From Paenirhodobacter enshiensis (GTDB lineage Bacteria > Pseudomonadota > Alphaproteobacteria > Rhodobacterales > Rhodobacteraceae), in contig NZ_JFZB01000003.1 in NCBI RefSeq assembly GCF_000740785.1, positions 1 to 64,000 of the forward strand: 64,000 nucleotides of DNA, read 5' to 3'. The position numbers and the translations under genes are program-made. Below, one piece after another: positions 16,974 through 25,707 of this stretch (position 1 is the first letter of the stretch; each line of letters opens with the position of its first letter). The notes beneath the pieces are model-generated. The model did not search any database and was not told the origin of the DNA. It worked only from the letters and a program-made list of their open reading frames with translations.

Positions 16974-17876
16974 TTATCGTTGCGCGGACTGGCTTTGCGC
17001 GGCGCGGATGAATTCGCGCGCAGCCTCCGGAAGCGGCGCGCCCTTGCGCCACACGACGCCCACCTGCACCACCGGCAGCTTGCCGGAGACATCGCGCGAC
17101 ACGATCCGGTCGCCTTCGAGCGACCAGCGCCGATAGACCAGTTCCGGCAACAGCGCGATCCCCGCCCCCGTCGCCACGAGCGAGCGCACCGCCTCGACCG
17201 AGCGGGTGCGGAACGCCACCCGCGGGCGGGCGCCGAGCGCGCTCAGCAGGCCCCGCGTCGCCTCCTCGATCTCGTCGAGGCGCAGCATGATCATCGGCTC
17301 GCCCACCAGATCCTCGATCGCGACCGAGGTCGCCCCGGTCAGCGGATGGCCGTTCGGCAACCACAGCTGATAGGGCGAGACTTCGAGGATCTCGGTTTGC
17401 AGCGCCATCCGGTCGCGCAAAGCCGAGGTCACCATCACCGCCACGTCGAGCTCGCCGCCGATCAGCAGATGTTCGAGGTAATCGCCGTTGTCCTCGAGCG
17501 CGGTGACCTCGACATTCGGGTTGGCGCGGCGAAACCGCGCGAGGATGTCGGAAAGCACATAGCCCGCCACCAGCGAAGTCACGCCCACATGCAGCTTGCC
17601 GCCGAGCTTCTCGGTATCCGAAACCACCGCCTGCCGGGCGTCGGCGATGCTCGACAGGATGCCCTGGGCGTGACGCAGGAACTGATGGCCCTTCTGGGTA
17701 ATCTCCAGCCCGCGGGGATGGCGCTCGAACAGCGCGACGCCCAGATCCGCCTCGAGGTCGCGGATCGCCTCGGTGACCGAGGATTGCGAGATCGACAGCG
17801 CCAGCGCCGCGCCCGACACGGTCCCGCTTTCGGCGGCGGCGATGAAATAGCGCAGCTGGCGGATGGTGAAGGCCAT
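16974..17876 (-). CDS. LysR-family transcriptional regulator
   Basis: A 300-residue LysR regulator. The N-terminal helix-turn-helix is residues 3-62 (IRQLRYFIAAAESGTVSGAA, then SQSSVTEAIRDLEADLG) and the effector domain spans about 88-295. It lies on the same strand just upstream of the ydcS-like gene, so it probably controls that operon. E. coli uses an unrelated MocR-type regulator (YdcR) near its ydc operon, so the control differs. The start at 17876 is the normal family start; a 12-codon extension exists upstream. Confidence 0.9.
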   Translation of the reverse strand: MAFTIRQLRYFIAAAESGTVSGAALALSISQSSVTEAIRDLEADLGVALFERHPRGLEITQKGHQFLRHAQGILSSIADARQAVVSDTEKLGGKLHVGVTSLVAGYVLSDILARFRRANPNVEVTALEDNGDYLEHLLIGGELDVAVMVTSALRDRMALQTEILEVSPYQLWLPNGHPLTGATSVAIEDLVGEPMIMLRLDEIEEATRGLLSALGARPRVAFRTRSVEAVRSLVATGAGIALLPELVYRRWSLEGDRIVSRDVSGKLPVVQVGVVWRKGAPLPEAAREFIRAAQSQSAQR

Positions 17877-17987
17877 GGGCGGGGCTCCTGTTCGCGGGCA
17901 GGAAAGCGGCAAGGGGGACGACGGTCAAGTCCGGCCGAAGTCAGAGGCAAACGGGGCCGTGTCAGGCGGGGGCAGGTCCGGCCGCGG

Positions 17988-19529
17988 TCAGATGTCCTCC
18001 TCGGACGACAGCCGCAGCGCGCTCGACCCGGCCGGCAGATCCTCGATGCCGAGGGGATGCGTCGGCCGGGCCAGCCGCGCGCGCACCACCCACAACAGCC
18101 GGTTCTCGGCGCGGGTGATCGCGACATAGGCCAGACGTTTCCACAGCGGGATGCCCGCCTCGGTGCGCCCGGCGCGATAGGCGGCGTAGATGTCGGGGGC
18201 GAAGACCTGCACATCGGGCCATTGGCTGCCCTGCGCCTTGTGGATCGTCACCGCCGCGCCATGCAGGAAGGTCGCCCCCATCCGCGCCGCAAAGGGGATG
18301 AAGGGCTCTTCCTCGTCGGGCAGCTCGATCTTGATGATCGAGGCGGCGGACAGCCGCGGATCCTCGGACCCGATCACATGCAGCCGCGAGAAACCGGGCC
18401 GCTTGCCGGGGCCGAGGTAAACCACCTGCGCCCCCTTGATCAGCCCCCGCGCCTCAAGGTCGATGCGCTTCTTGCGATGCTTCAGCGGCAGCTCGATCCC
18501 GTCGCAGATCAGCGGCTCGCCGGGCAGAAGCGCATCGGCCGGCGCGCCATGGGCCGAGCGGAACGCCTGGATCAGCCGCACCCGCGTCGCGTTGCGCCAC
18601 ACCAGCACCGGCGAGCGCGCCATCAGATCGCTTTCGACCCGTTCGGCCCAGACCACCCTGGGATCGCTGGCGGCGGTCTTCTCGATCATCCGCTCGAAGG
18701 CCTCGAAGGTCAGGCTCTCGTCGGCGAGCGCATGGGCCAGATCGAGGATGGGGTTGTCCTGCGACTGGCGGTGGATGCGGTGCAGCACATGCTTGTCGGC
18801 CTCGGGGAGGCGCTCGAAACACATCTGGCCGGACTGGTTGACCGGGGCGAGCTGCGCCGGATCGCCGAACAGGATCAGCGTCGGGAAGATCTCGCGCAGG
18901 TCGTCGAACTGCCGCTCGTCGAGCATCGAAGCCTCGTCGACGAAGCCGATGTCGAGCGGATCCTCGCGCCGTTTCCAGCCCTGGATGAAATCCGATCCCC
19001 GCAGCCCGGCGGAGGCCAGCGCACCCGGGATCGACTTGTGCAGATCGTAGAACGCCTTGGCGCGGTCGAGCACCTCGTCGGTCAGCCCCATGTCGCCCAG
19101 AAGGTCCGGCTTCGGCCGCTCGCCCTGCCCCGACAGCCATTCGGCGATACGCTCATATTGCGGATCGTAGACAGGGGTATACAAGATACGGTGGATCGTC
19201 GTCGCCGGCACGCCGCGCGAGCGCAGCACCGAAGCCGCCTTGTTGGTCGGCGCGAGAATCGCGAGAGAGCGCCGCTCCTTGCGCTTGCGGCTTTCGAAAT
19301 CGCCCGAGACGACCTCGATCCCGGCCTCTTCCAGCGCGCGATAAAGGGCGGCGAGCAGCATGGTCTTGCCCGAGCCCGCCTTGCCGATCACCGACAGCAC
19401 GCGGTTGCCCGCGCCCGCCTCGTCGATACTGCCATCGAGGATATCGACCCCGGCATCGGCAAGAGCCTGGGCCACGGCGTCCCAGGCCTCGGCCTGATCG
19501 TCGGAAAACGTGATTGCGGGCGGCGTCAT
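17988..19529 (-). CDS. RecD-like superfamily 1 DNA helicase (AAA_30/UvrD_C_2)
   Basis: A 513-residue SF1B-type helicase. Motif I (Walker A) is VIGKAGSGKTML near residue 48. A LAPTNKAA motif follows near 85, motif II is DIGFVDEASML near 195, motif III FGDPAQLAPV, motif V AVTIHKAQGSQW near 425 and motif VI YVAITRAENRLLW near 480. It lacks RecBCD-binding extensions, so it is a stand-alone helicase with an unknown repair or recombination role. An alternative ATG lies four codons upstream (19541). Confidence 0.85.
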   Translation of the reverse strand: MTPPAITFSDDQAEAWDAVAQALADAGVDILDGSIDEAGAGNRVLSVIGKAGSGKTMLLAALYRALEEAGIEVVSGDFESRKRKERRSLAILAPTNKAASVLRSRGVPATTIHRILYTPVYDPQYERIAEWLSGQGERPKPDLLGDMGLTDEVLDRAKAFYDLHKSIPGALASAGLRGSDFIQGWKRREDPLDIGFVDEASMLDERQFDDLREIFPTLILFGDPAQLAPVNQSGQMCFERLPEADKHVLHRIHRQSQDNPILDLAHALADESLTFEAFERMIEKTAASDPRVVWAERVESDLMARSPVLVWRNATRVRLIQAFRSAHGAPADALLPGEPLICDGIELPLKHRKKRIDLEARGLIKGAQVVYLGPGKRPGFSRLHVIGSEDPRLSAASIIKIELPDEEEPFIPFAARMGATFLHGAAVTIHKAQGSQWPDVQVFAPDIYAAYRAGRTEAGIPLWKRLAYVAITRAENRLLWVVRARLARPTHPLGIEDLPAGSSALRLSSEEDI

Positions 19530-19616
19530 GGGCCGGACCATACAGGGCGGCGGCGGGCGCAACAAGCGCCGCCGCCGCCGGTCCTGCGGGAAGGGGCGGC
19601 CCCTCCCGGAGGCAGA

Positions 19617-20546
19617 TCAATACTGGTTGAGCAGCACGCTCAGCAACCCGAGGATCGACACGATGGCCAGCGTGTTGCTGTCCACCAGCACCAGCCAGCC
19701 GTTCGGCATCACCCGGTATTCCTGTCCGGGCGGCGGCGGCGGGAAACGGCTGTTCGCGGCGCGCATGAAAAGCTGGCCGGAATAGGCGCTCGCCCCGATC
19801 CGCAGGTCGGCCGGTGGCTCTGGATAGACGGGCTGAGCATATCCGGGTGCCGGATAGGACGGAGCAGGATAGACCGGGACCGGATAGGACGGCTCGTAGG
19901 GGTAATAATACGGATCTGGCTCGGGGTCCGGAGAACCGAGGATAATCGTGGTGCTGACACCGCTGCCCCAGCCGCCGCGGTCGCGGTCCCAGTGATCCCG
20001 GTCCCAGTGATCCCGGTCCCGGCGGCCCCCCCCATCGCCCCAGCCGCCCGGCTGTGGCCGGTCATGCCCGCCCCAGCCTCCCGACGGCGGGTTGCCCCCC
20101 GGTCGCCCCCCCGGCTGACCCGGCTGACCCGACCCTTGCCCGGGTTTGCCCGGCTGCGGAGTTCCGGGCTGAGGATTTCCGGGCTGAGGATTTCCCTGCG
20201 GCCGCCCGCCGGCGCCCGGGCGCGAGGCCCCACTGCCCTGCTGCATCCAGCTGGACCCGCGATCGTCTGGCCCGTGGCCGGTGGTCGAGCCCTGCGCCCC
20301 GGACATCCGCGGCGGTTGCGCGCCGGCGCCCTGCGGCCGGCCTTGCGAACGGTCGTCGGGCCCATGCCCAGAAGGCGAGGCCGGTCGCTGTTGCTCTTGT
20401 GCGGGCGGGCGGGGCTGCTGCGCTCCCGAACCGCAATCGCCCGCCCCCGGCCCGCAATCGGGGCGTGCCTCGGCAACCGGGGCCACCACCGAGGCCATCG
20501 CGAAACCGAGTGCCGCAGCACAGACGGTCATCATCAGTTGTTTCAC
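19617..20546 (-). CDS. Secreted low-complexity protein with RcnB-like C-terminus
   Basis: A 309-residue protein with a signal peptide (about 1-29, ending VAEA). A long Gln/Pro/Gly-rich linker follows, with repeated NPQPG/TPQPG units near 130-150 and three RDHW-type units near 185-195. A Tyr/Pro-rich region (about 215-255) precedes an RcnB-like tail (PPGQEYRVMPNGWLVLVD). The GTG at 20546 is chosen because AAAGGA precedes it by 6 bases; an ATG five codons earlier lacks a site. RcnB proteins are periplasmic and linked to metal homeostasis; that role here is only a guess. Confidence 0.65.
   Translation of the reverse strand: MKQLMMTVCAAALGFAMASVVAPVAEARPDCGPGAGDCGSGAQQPRPPAQEQQRPASPSGHGPDDRSQGRPQGAGAQPPRMSGAQGSTTGHGPDDRGSSWMQQGSGASRPGAGGRPQGNPQPGNPQPGTPQPGKPGQGSGQPGQPGGRPGGNPPSGGWGGHDRPQPGGWGDGGGRRDRDHWDRDHWDRDRGGWGSGVSTTIILGSPDPEPDPYYYPYEPSYPVPVYPAPSYPAPGYAQPVYPEPPADLRIGASAYSGQLFMRAANSRFPPPPPGQEYRVMPNGWLVLVDSNTLAIVSILGLLSVLLNQY
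19989..20021 (-). repeat. Short in-frame tandem repeats coding RDHW units
   Basis: The plus strand shows near-identical 15-bp units of the form CCCAGTGATCCCGGT in tandem. They encode the RDHWD repeats of the RcnB-like protein. A second array (GGGCTGAGGATTTCC type, about 20160-20198) encodes its NPQPG repeats. Both keep the reading frame, so copy number could vary without breaking the gene. Confidence 0.7.
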
Positions 20547-20823
20547 GACGCATCCTTTCATGACAGGGCCGTGTCGGACGGAACTTATGTATAACACGCC
20601 ACATGCACGAGAGGCTCGCGAGAGTTTGATGCCCACTGCACAGGCAGCTGACGCCACGTCTCGCCCCGTTCCGGGGCACAAATATGCCCGGACAAGGCGA
20701 AATCCTTGGCGGCCGGGCCATTCTGTCACATATCTTTAGTCAACCGGGGCGAAACCACCCTCAGCGAAGGCCGTCCCTCGCACGCGAAGGCTGGCTTGCC
20801 TCTGTCACAGAAAGGACCGCTGC

Positions 20824-21642
20824 ATGACGGGAAACCTCCCTCAGCCGGGGCGCAGGCGATACCGCAGCCTTTTCGTTTCGGACCTGCATCTCGGCGCACG
20901 CGGCAGCCGCGCCGGAGCTTTTCTAGAATTTCTCAGGGACAGCGAGGCCGGGACCATCTATCTGGTCGGCGATATCTTCGATATCTGGCACAACGGGCGC
21001 CTGCACTGGGGCGCCGAGCATGACGAGATCGTCGAGGAACTGACCCGGCGCGCCCGAACCGGCGTGCGGGTGGTCTATCTGCCCGGCAACCACGACGATG
21101 CGCTGCGCCGCCATGACAGCGACCGGTTCGGCGAGTTCGAGCTGCGCGAAAGCGTGGTCCATGTCGCGGCCGACGGACAGCGCTATCTGGTGTTGCACGG
21201 CGACCAGTGCGATGCGCGCTATCTGCGCTGGCATGTCATGACCCGCATCGGCAGCCGCGCCAACGCCATGCTGCGCGCCGCCGATCAGTGGCTGAAACGC
21301 CACCTGCACCGCAGTGCCGAACGCGGCCTGTTCGAGCTGGCGATCACCGGGGTGAACGCGCTGATGCTGGTCGGCAACCGCTTCGAGGAACGGCTGACCG
21401 CGATGGCGCTGGAAAACGGTGCGCGCGGCGGGGTGATCTGCGGCCATTACCACAAGGCGGCGCTGCATCACCGCAACGGGCTGATCTACGCCAATTGCGG
21501 CGATTGGGTCGACAATCAGACCGCTTTGGTGGAAACTGAAAGCGGCGCGCTGCGGGTTCTGGAATGGTCGGGCGAGACCTGCCGTGCCGAAGTCTGGAGC
21601 CCGGCGCTTTCCTTTCGTCAAAGGCTGCAGTCGCGGACATGA
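20824..21642 (+). CDS. LpxH-like calcineurin-type metallophosphoesterase
   Basis: A 272-residue metallophosphatase of the UDP-2,3-diacylglucosamine diphosphatase type. The metal-binding series is complete: SDLHLG near residue 19, GDIFDIW near 49, GNHD near 88, HGDQCD near 125 and GHYHKA near 207. First gene of a coupled three-gene operon with two glycosyltransferases. From general knowledge, alphaproteobacteria often use LpxI for the lipid A step, so this enzyme may act on another nucleotide-lipid or phospholipid; that is inference. Confidence 0.8.
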   Translation: MTGNLPQPGRRRYRSLFVSDLHLGARGSRAGAFLEFLRDSEAGTIYLVGDIFDIWHNGRLHWGAEHDEIVEELTRRARTGVRVVYLPGNHDDALRRHDSDRFGEFELRESVVHVAADGQRYLVLHGDQCDARYLRWHVMTRIGSRANAMLRAADQWLKRHLHRSAERGLFELAITGVNALMLVGNRFEERLTAMALENGARGGVICGHYHKAALHHRNGLIYANCGDWVDNQTALVETESGALRVLEWSGETCRAEVWSPALSFRQRLQSRT

Positions 21643-22739
21643 TCTCTGAACTTCTGTGCGCCGGGGCGGCACTGGCGCTTGGCGTGCATCTGACCTCCTC
21701 GGGGCTGAGCGCGGGACGTTATCTGCGCCCCGCCGCCGTGCCCCCTGCGCCGCTGCCCCTTATGAAAGTCAGCATCATCCGCCCGGTCTGCGGCCTCGAT
21801 GCGTATGACGCCGAAACGCTCGGTTCGACCTTCGCGATCGACTGGCCGGATTACGAGATCCTGTTCTGCGCCGCGCGCGAGACCGATGCCGCCGTGCCCC
21901 TGGTGCGCCGGCTGATCGCCGAACACCCCGGGGTGCCGGCGCGCCTGCTGATCGGCGAGGATCCGATCAGCGGCAATCCGAAGCTGAACAACATCGCCAA
22001 GGGCTGCCGCGAAGCGAGGGGCGAGATCCTCGCCATGGTCGATTCGAACGTGCTTTTGCCGCGCGATTACCTCGTGCAGGTGATGGCGCGCTTCGATGCC
22101 GGCACCGGGCTGGTCACCAGCCCGCCCATCGGCATCCGTGCGGAAGGGCTGTGGGCGGCGCTCGAATGCGCGTTCCTGAACGGGTTTCAGGCGCGCTGGC
22201 AGCTGGCGGCCGATCAGCTCGGTCTCGGCTTCGCGCAGGGCAAGAATCTGGTGTGGCGGGCGGATGTGCTCGCCCGCGCCGGTGGGCCGGCGGCACTCGG
22301 CCACGACCTGGCGGAGGATGTCGCCTCCACCAAGGCGGTGCGCGCGCAGGGCCTTCGGGTGCGGCTGACGCGCCATGCCTTCGCCCAGCCGATCGGCACG
22401 CGCGGGTTCCGCGCCGTCTGGGACCGGCAATTGCGCTGGTCGCGGGTGCGCCGCGCGGGCTTTCCGGCGCTGTTTCTGGCCGAGGCGCTGCTCGGCCCCC
22501 TGCCCTGGGCCGCAGCACTTGTGATCGCGGGCGCTGCGGCATGGCTTCTGCCCTTCCTTCTGATCTGGTATCTTGCCGAGATCGCGCTGTGCCGCACCGC
22601 GGGCTGGCCGGCCTCGGGGCGGGACATCGCGGCAATGGTGCTGCGCGATCTGCTGCTGCAACCGCTGTGGCTTGCCACATGGCTGCGGCGCGGGTTCGAG
22701 TGGCGCGGCACCGCGATGACCGGAGACAAGACGACATGA
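21639..22739 (+). CDS. GT21 ceramide glucosyltransferase-like enzyme
   Basis: A 366-residue membrane glycosyltransferase. An N-terminal hydrophobic anchor is followed by a GT-A domain with KVSIIRPVCGLD near residue 43, AMVDSN near 133 and HDLAEDV near 221. The C-terminal hallmark RQLRW near 264 completes the D1-D2-D3-(Q/R)xxRW pattern of ceramide glucosyltransferases. At least two helices follow (about 285-325). It starts inside the phosphatase stop (ATGA) and ends inside the next gene's start, so it is tightly coupled. Likely makes a glycolipid at the inner membrane; the acceptor is unknown. Confidence 0.82.
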   Translation: MISELLCAGAALALGVHLTSSGLSAGRYLRPAAVPPAPLPLMKVSIIRPVCGLDAYDAETLGSTFAIDWPDYEILFCAARETDAAVPLVRRLIAEHPGVPARLLIGEDPISGNPKLNNIAKGCREARGEILAMVDSNVLLPRDYLVQVMARFDAGTGLVTSPPIGIRAEGLWAALECAFLNGFQARWQLAADQLGLGFAQGKNLVWRADVLARAGGPAALGHDLAEDVASTKAVRAQGLRVRLTRHAFAQPIGTRGFRAVWDRQLRWSRVRRAGFPALFLAEALLGPLPWAAALVIAGAAAWLLPFLLIWYLAEIALCRTAGWPASGRDIAAMVLRDLLLQPLWLATWLRRGFEWRGTAMTGDKTT

Positions 22740-23449
22740 CCCCTGCCCCGCAACGCGTCAGCTGCATCATCCCCGCCTATAACGAGGCGCCGCGCATCGC
22801 CGCGGTGCTGGCCTCCGTCACTGACCACCCGCTGATCGACGAGGTGATCGTGGTCGATGACGGTTCGGCCGACGGCACCGCCGAAGTCGCCCGCGCCATC
22901 CGAGGCGCGCGGGTGATCGTGCAAGACGAGAACCACGGCAAGAGCTGGGCGGTGGCGACGGGGATCGAGGCGGCAAGCCACGATCTGATCCTGCTGCTCG
23001 ACAGCGATCTTCTCGGGCTGACCGGGGACGATCTGTCCGCGCTGATCGCGCCGGTGCGCGAGGGGGCGGCCGATGTCTCGATCAGCCTGCGCGGCAATGC
23101 GCCGAAGCTGTGGCAGATGATCGGGCTCGATTACATCTCGGGAGAGCGGGTGGTGCCGAAGCGGCTGATCGGCCCGCCCGAGGCGCTGCGCACCCTGCCG
23201 CATTTCGGCCTGGAGGTCGCGATGAACGAGCGGCTGATCGCGGCGCAGGCGCGGATCGCCGTGGTCCGCTGGCCCGAGGTCGAAAGCCCGTGGAAGGGCA
23301 GCAAGCGCGGCCCCTGGGAGGGGGTGAAGGCGGATGCGCGGATGCTCGGCGACATGTTCGACACCATCGCCCCGAAGCACGCCCTGACCCAGATCCGGCT
23401 GATGCGACAGCTGCGCGTGACCGCGGCCGATCTGATCGCCGCGCAGTGA
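22736..23449 (+). CDS. Family 2 glycosyltransferase
   Basis: A 237-residue soluble-looking GT2 enzyme. Classic opening RVSCIIPAYNEAPRIAAVL, VVDDGSADGT near residue 40 and the metal-binding LLLDSDLLGL (DxD) near 84. No membrane helix follows, unlike dolichyl-phosphate mannose synthases with anchors. Coupled to the GT21 gene by an ATGA overlap. It may add a second sugar to the GT21 product; that is inference from coupling. Confidence 0.85.
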   Translation: MTPAPQRVSCIIPAYNEAPRIAAVLASVTDHPLIDEVIVVDDGSADGTAEVARAIRGARVIVQDENHGKSWAVATGIEAASHDLILLLDSDLLGLTGDDLSALIAPVREGAADVSISLRGNAPKLWQMIGLDYISGERVVPKRLIGPPEALRTLPHFGLEVAMNERLIAAQARIAVVRWPEVESPWKGSKRGPWEGVKADARMLGDMFDTIAPKHALTQIRLMRQLRVTAADLIAAQ

Positions 23450-23768
23450 CGCAAGATGGGCTTGGCGGATGCGGCCGCGCCGGCAGGGCAGCGATGCTGC
23501 GATAGTCACGAATAAATCCGTGTTTCCATATTTATATCGTGAAAACGGATAAGGTCCGTTCATGGCGCAGAAAGTGGAATCTCGGGTCTTCGGGCGGCCC
23601 CGGTTTCAGGAGTATCCGCCGGCCCGGGCCGATTTTCCCATAGATGACAAGAGGGAAGCGCGACAGAAGCCCAACCGCATCGCAGGCGATATCCCCGCAA
23701 CGCACATGACGAAGGCCGCATCGGCCCTGTCAGCCTGCGGCCTGTTTCACGCGATCATGTCCGGAAAC
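23450..23768. other. Gene-poor gap between the GT2 gene and tRNA-Trp
   Basis: This 319-bp stretch has an unusually AT-rich patch at about 23505-23550 and an imperfect hairpin with arms AGGCCGCA (23713-23720) and TGCGGCCT (23736-23743), a possible terminator for the GT operon. A small open frame at 23562-23783 runs into the tRNA and is not called. Nothing else is evident. Confidence 0.6.
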
Positions 23769-23844
23769 TGGCAGGGGCAGTAGGACTCGAACCTACGACC
23801 CTCGGTTTTGGAGACCGATGCTCTACCAACTGAGCTATACCCCT
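23769..23844 (-). tRNA. trnW: tRNA-Trp (anticodon CCA)
   Basis: A complete 76-base cloverleaf on the minus strand. The acceptor stem AGGGGTA pairs with TGCCCCT (one G-T wobble). The D-arm contains AGCTCAGTTGGTAGAGC, the anticodon loop reads CTCCAAA (CCA), and the T-arm contains GGTTCGAGTCC. The 3' CCA is encoded. No other tRNA is adjacent. Confidence 0.97.
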
Positions 23845-23934
23845 GTGCTTCGGCCTCATTAGGGGTTTCGCCGGATGCCGTCAAGCGGGTATCGGCAGGG
23901 TGGGCCGTGCGAAACCGCAGCCCCTCGAAAGCGA

Positions 23935-23964
23935 AACGGGCGCACCCCGCAAGGTGCGCCCGTT
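23935..23964 (-). terminator. Terminator hairpin downstream of asd
   Basis: AACGGGCGCACC (23935-23946), a 6-base loop and GGTGCGCCCGTT (23953-23964) form a perfect 12-bp stem. Read on the minus strand it is followed by TTTCGCTTTCG. It lies 33 bp after the asd stop. Confidence 0.8.
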
Positions 23965-23997
23965 CCGTGTTCTTCAGCGACTGAAGGCGCGCGGCGC

Positions 23998-25020
23998 TCA
24001 GCCCTTCTTCAGGCAGCGACGGCCCAGAAGCTCGGCGATCTGCACCGCGTTCAGCGCCGCGCCCTTGCGCAGGTTGTCCGACACGCACCACAGATTGATG
24101 CCGTTCTCGATCGTCGAATCCTGACGGATGCGCGAGATGTAGGTGGCGTATTCGCCGACCACTTCCTTCGGCGTGACGTAGCCGCCGTTCTCGCGCTTGT
24201 CGACGACCAGCACGCCCGGCGCCTCGCGCAGGATGTCGCGGGCCTCGTCCTCGTCGAGGAATTCCTCGAACTCGATGTTCACCGCCTCGGAATGGCCGAC
24301 GAAGACCGGCACGCGCACGCAGGTCGCGGTCAGCTTGATCTTCGGGTCGAGGATCTTCTTCGTCTCGGCCGTCATCTTCCACTCTTCCTTGGTCGAGCCG
24401 TCGTCGAGGAAGACGTCGATATGCGGAATGACGTTGAAGGCGATTTCCTTGGTGAACTTCGACGGCGCGACTTCCTGGCCCGGCACGAAAGTGCCCTTGG
24501 TCTGGTTCCACAGCTCGTCCATCGCGTCCTTGCCGGCGCCCGAGACGGCCTGATAGGTCGCCACGACGACGCGCTTGATCTTGGCGCGGTCATGCAGCGG
24601 CTTCAGCGCCACCACGAGCTGCGCGGTGGAGCAGTTCGGGTTCGCGATGATGTTCTTCTTCGTATAGCCCTCGATCGCGTCGGGGTTCACCTCCGGCACG
24701 ATCAGCGGCACCTGCGGGTCGTAGCGGTAGAGCGACGAGTTGTCGATCACCACGCAGCCCTGCGAGGCGGCAATGGGAGCGTATTTCTTCGTCGGCTCGG
24801 ACCCGATCGCGAACAGCGCGATGTCGTAGCCGGTGAAGTCGAAACCCTCGATGTCCTTGGTTTTCAGGGTTTTGTCGCCATAGCTGACTTCGGTGCCAAG
24901 GCTCCGGCGCGACGCCAGAGCGACAACCTCATCCGCAGGGAACTCGCGCTCGGCGAGAATGTTCAGCATTTCGCGGCCCACATTGCCCGTGGCGCCCGCG
25001 ACGACGACTTTATAGCCCAT
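23998..25020 (-). CDS. asd: Aspartate-semialdehyde dehydrogenase
   Basis: Reduces aspartyl phosphate to aspartate semialdehyde for lysine/diaminopimelate, threonine and methionine synthesis. The 340-residue protein has the NADP-binding VVAGATGNVGREML at its start, the catalytic Cys in ANPNCSTAQL near residue 129 and the substrate-binding HSEAVNIEFEE segment near 243. Length is normal. GGAGGT precedes the ATG. It is followed by a strong terminator, so it is probably monocistronic. Confidence 0.97.
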   Translation of the reverse strand: MGYKVVVAGATGNVGREMLNILAEREFPADEVVALASRRSLGTEVSYGDKTLKTKDIEGFDFTGYDIALFAIGSEPTKKYAPIAASQGCVVIDNSSLYRYDPQVPLIVPEVNPDAIEGYTKKNIIANPNCSTAQLVVALKPLHDRAKIKRVVVATYQAVSGAGKDAMDELWNQTKGTFVPGQEVAPSKFTKEIAFNVIPHIDVFLDDGSTKEEWKMTAETKKILDPKIKLTATCVRVPVFVGHSEAVNIEFEEFLDEDEARDILREAPGVLVVDKRENGGYVTPKEVVGEYATYISRIRQDSTIENGINLWCVSDNLRKGAALNAVQIAELLGRRCLKKG

Positions 25021-25089
25021 CAGGGGACCTCCATGCCTTAAAGCAGGCAGCAGTTAGCGGAAAACCGCCGTTTTGGAAAGCAAATTACG

Positions 25090-25707
25090 TCACGCGACGC
25101 GGGCGATCCGGCGATCTTGAACCATCAGGTCGCCCACGAAGCGCGCCTCGGCGCTGAAATCATGCGGAACCTGCGCCGCGGTGCGATGCCCCGACAGCGA
25201 CAGCGAGGCGAAGAAGTCGAAGCCGTAAAGCGTCAGCCCCGCCATTTCGGAGCGCGAGAACAGCTCGATCAGCATGGCGCCGGTGGTGGGGGGGGCGCCG
25301 ATGCGGGCGCGCAGCCGGGCGTAATCGCCGCGCGGGTGCAGATAGAACCCGGGGCTCGTCGCCGTCAGCCAGTCGAGGCGCTTGCGCTTCGGGCTCATCC
25401 ACAGATAGCGCGAGGGCGACAGCCGCGCCCGGTCCTCGGCGCCCAGACGCACCGCCAGTCCCAGCCAGTCGGTGCGCTGGCCGTGGCTTTCGGGGCCGGG
25501 CATCGGGGCGCGGTTGATCCGCACCACCAGATCGTGGGCGTCGATCCCGGGCCCGTGCAGGCTGTCGGCGAGCGCGCGGGCATTGCCGATCAGCGCGATG
25601 CGCTTGCCCTTGAGTTCCGCCAGCAGCTCCGCCTGCGGGATCGACAGCGCGGCAAGCGCCGCCTCGCGGCGCAGGGTGCGTGCGATCAGGAAGCTGAGCC
25701 GGTTCAC
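25090..25707 (-). CDS. GT29 (sialyltransferase)-like protein
   Basis: A 205-residue protein. The segment ALIGNARALADS, followed by IDAHDLVVRINRAP, near residues 38-69 resembles sialylmotif L of GT29 sialyltransferases. GAMLIELFSRSEMAGLTLYGF near 148 resembles sialylmotif S. The GTG start overlaps the GT4 stop (GTGA). It is shorter than animal sialyltransferases because it lacks a stem region. The donor need not be CMP-sialic acid; bacterial GT29-like proteins are poorly characterised. Confidence 0.65.
   Translation of the reverse strand: MNRLSFLIARTLRREAALAALSIPQAELLAELKGKRIALIGNARALADSLHGPGIDAHDLVVRINRAPMPGPESHGQRTDWLGLAVRLGAEDRARLSPSRYLWMSPKRKRLDWLTATSPGFYLHPRGDYARLRARIGAPPTTGAMLIELFSRSEMAGLTLYGFDFFASLSLSGHRTAAQVPHDFSAEARFVGDLMVQDRRIARVA

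Noticed and set aside
14587-17136. Plus-strand open frame of 849 codons
   Set aside because: Antisense to ydcT and ydcS and runs through their control region; no family signal.
16980-20594. Plus-strand open frame of 1204 codons
   Set aside because: It is antisense to lysR, the RecD-like helicase and the RcnB-like gene, all of which have clear family motifs. Its Arg/His/Gln-rich translation is typical of GC-driven shadow frames.
23562-23783. Small plus-strand frame of 73 codons after an AT-rich patch
   Set aside because: It has a weak AAGG site, but it runs into the antisense of tRNA-Trp and shows no recognisable motif. It could only be kept with expression evidence.
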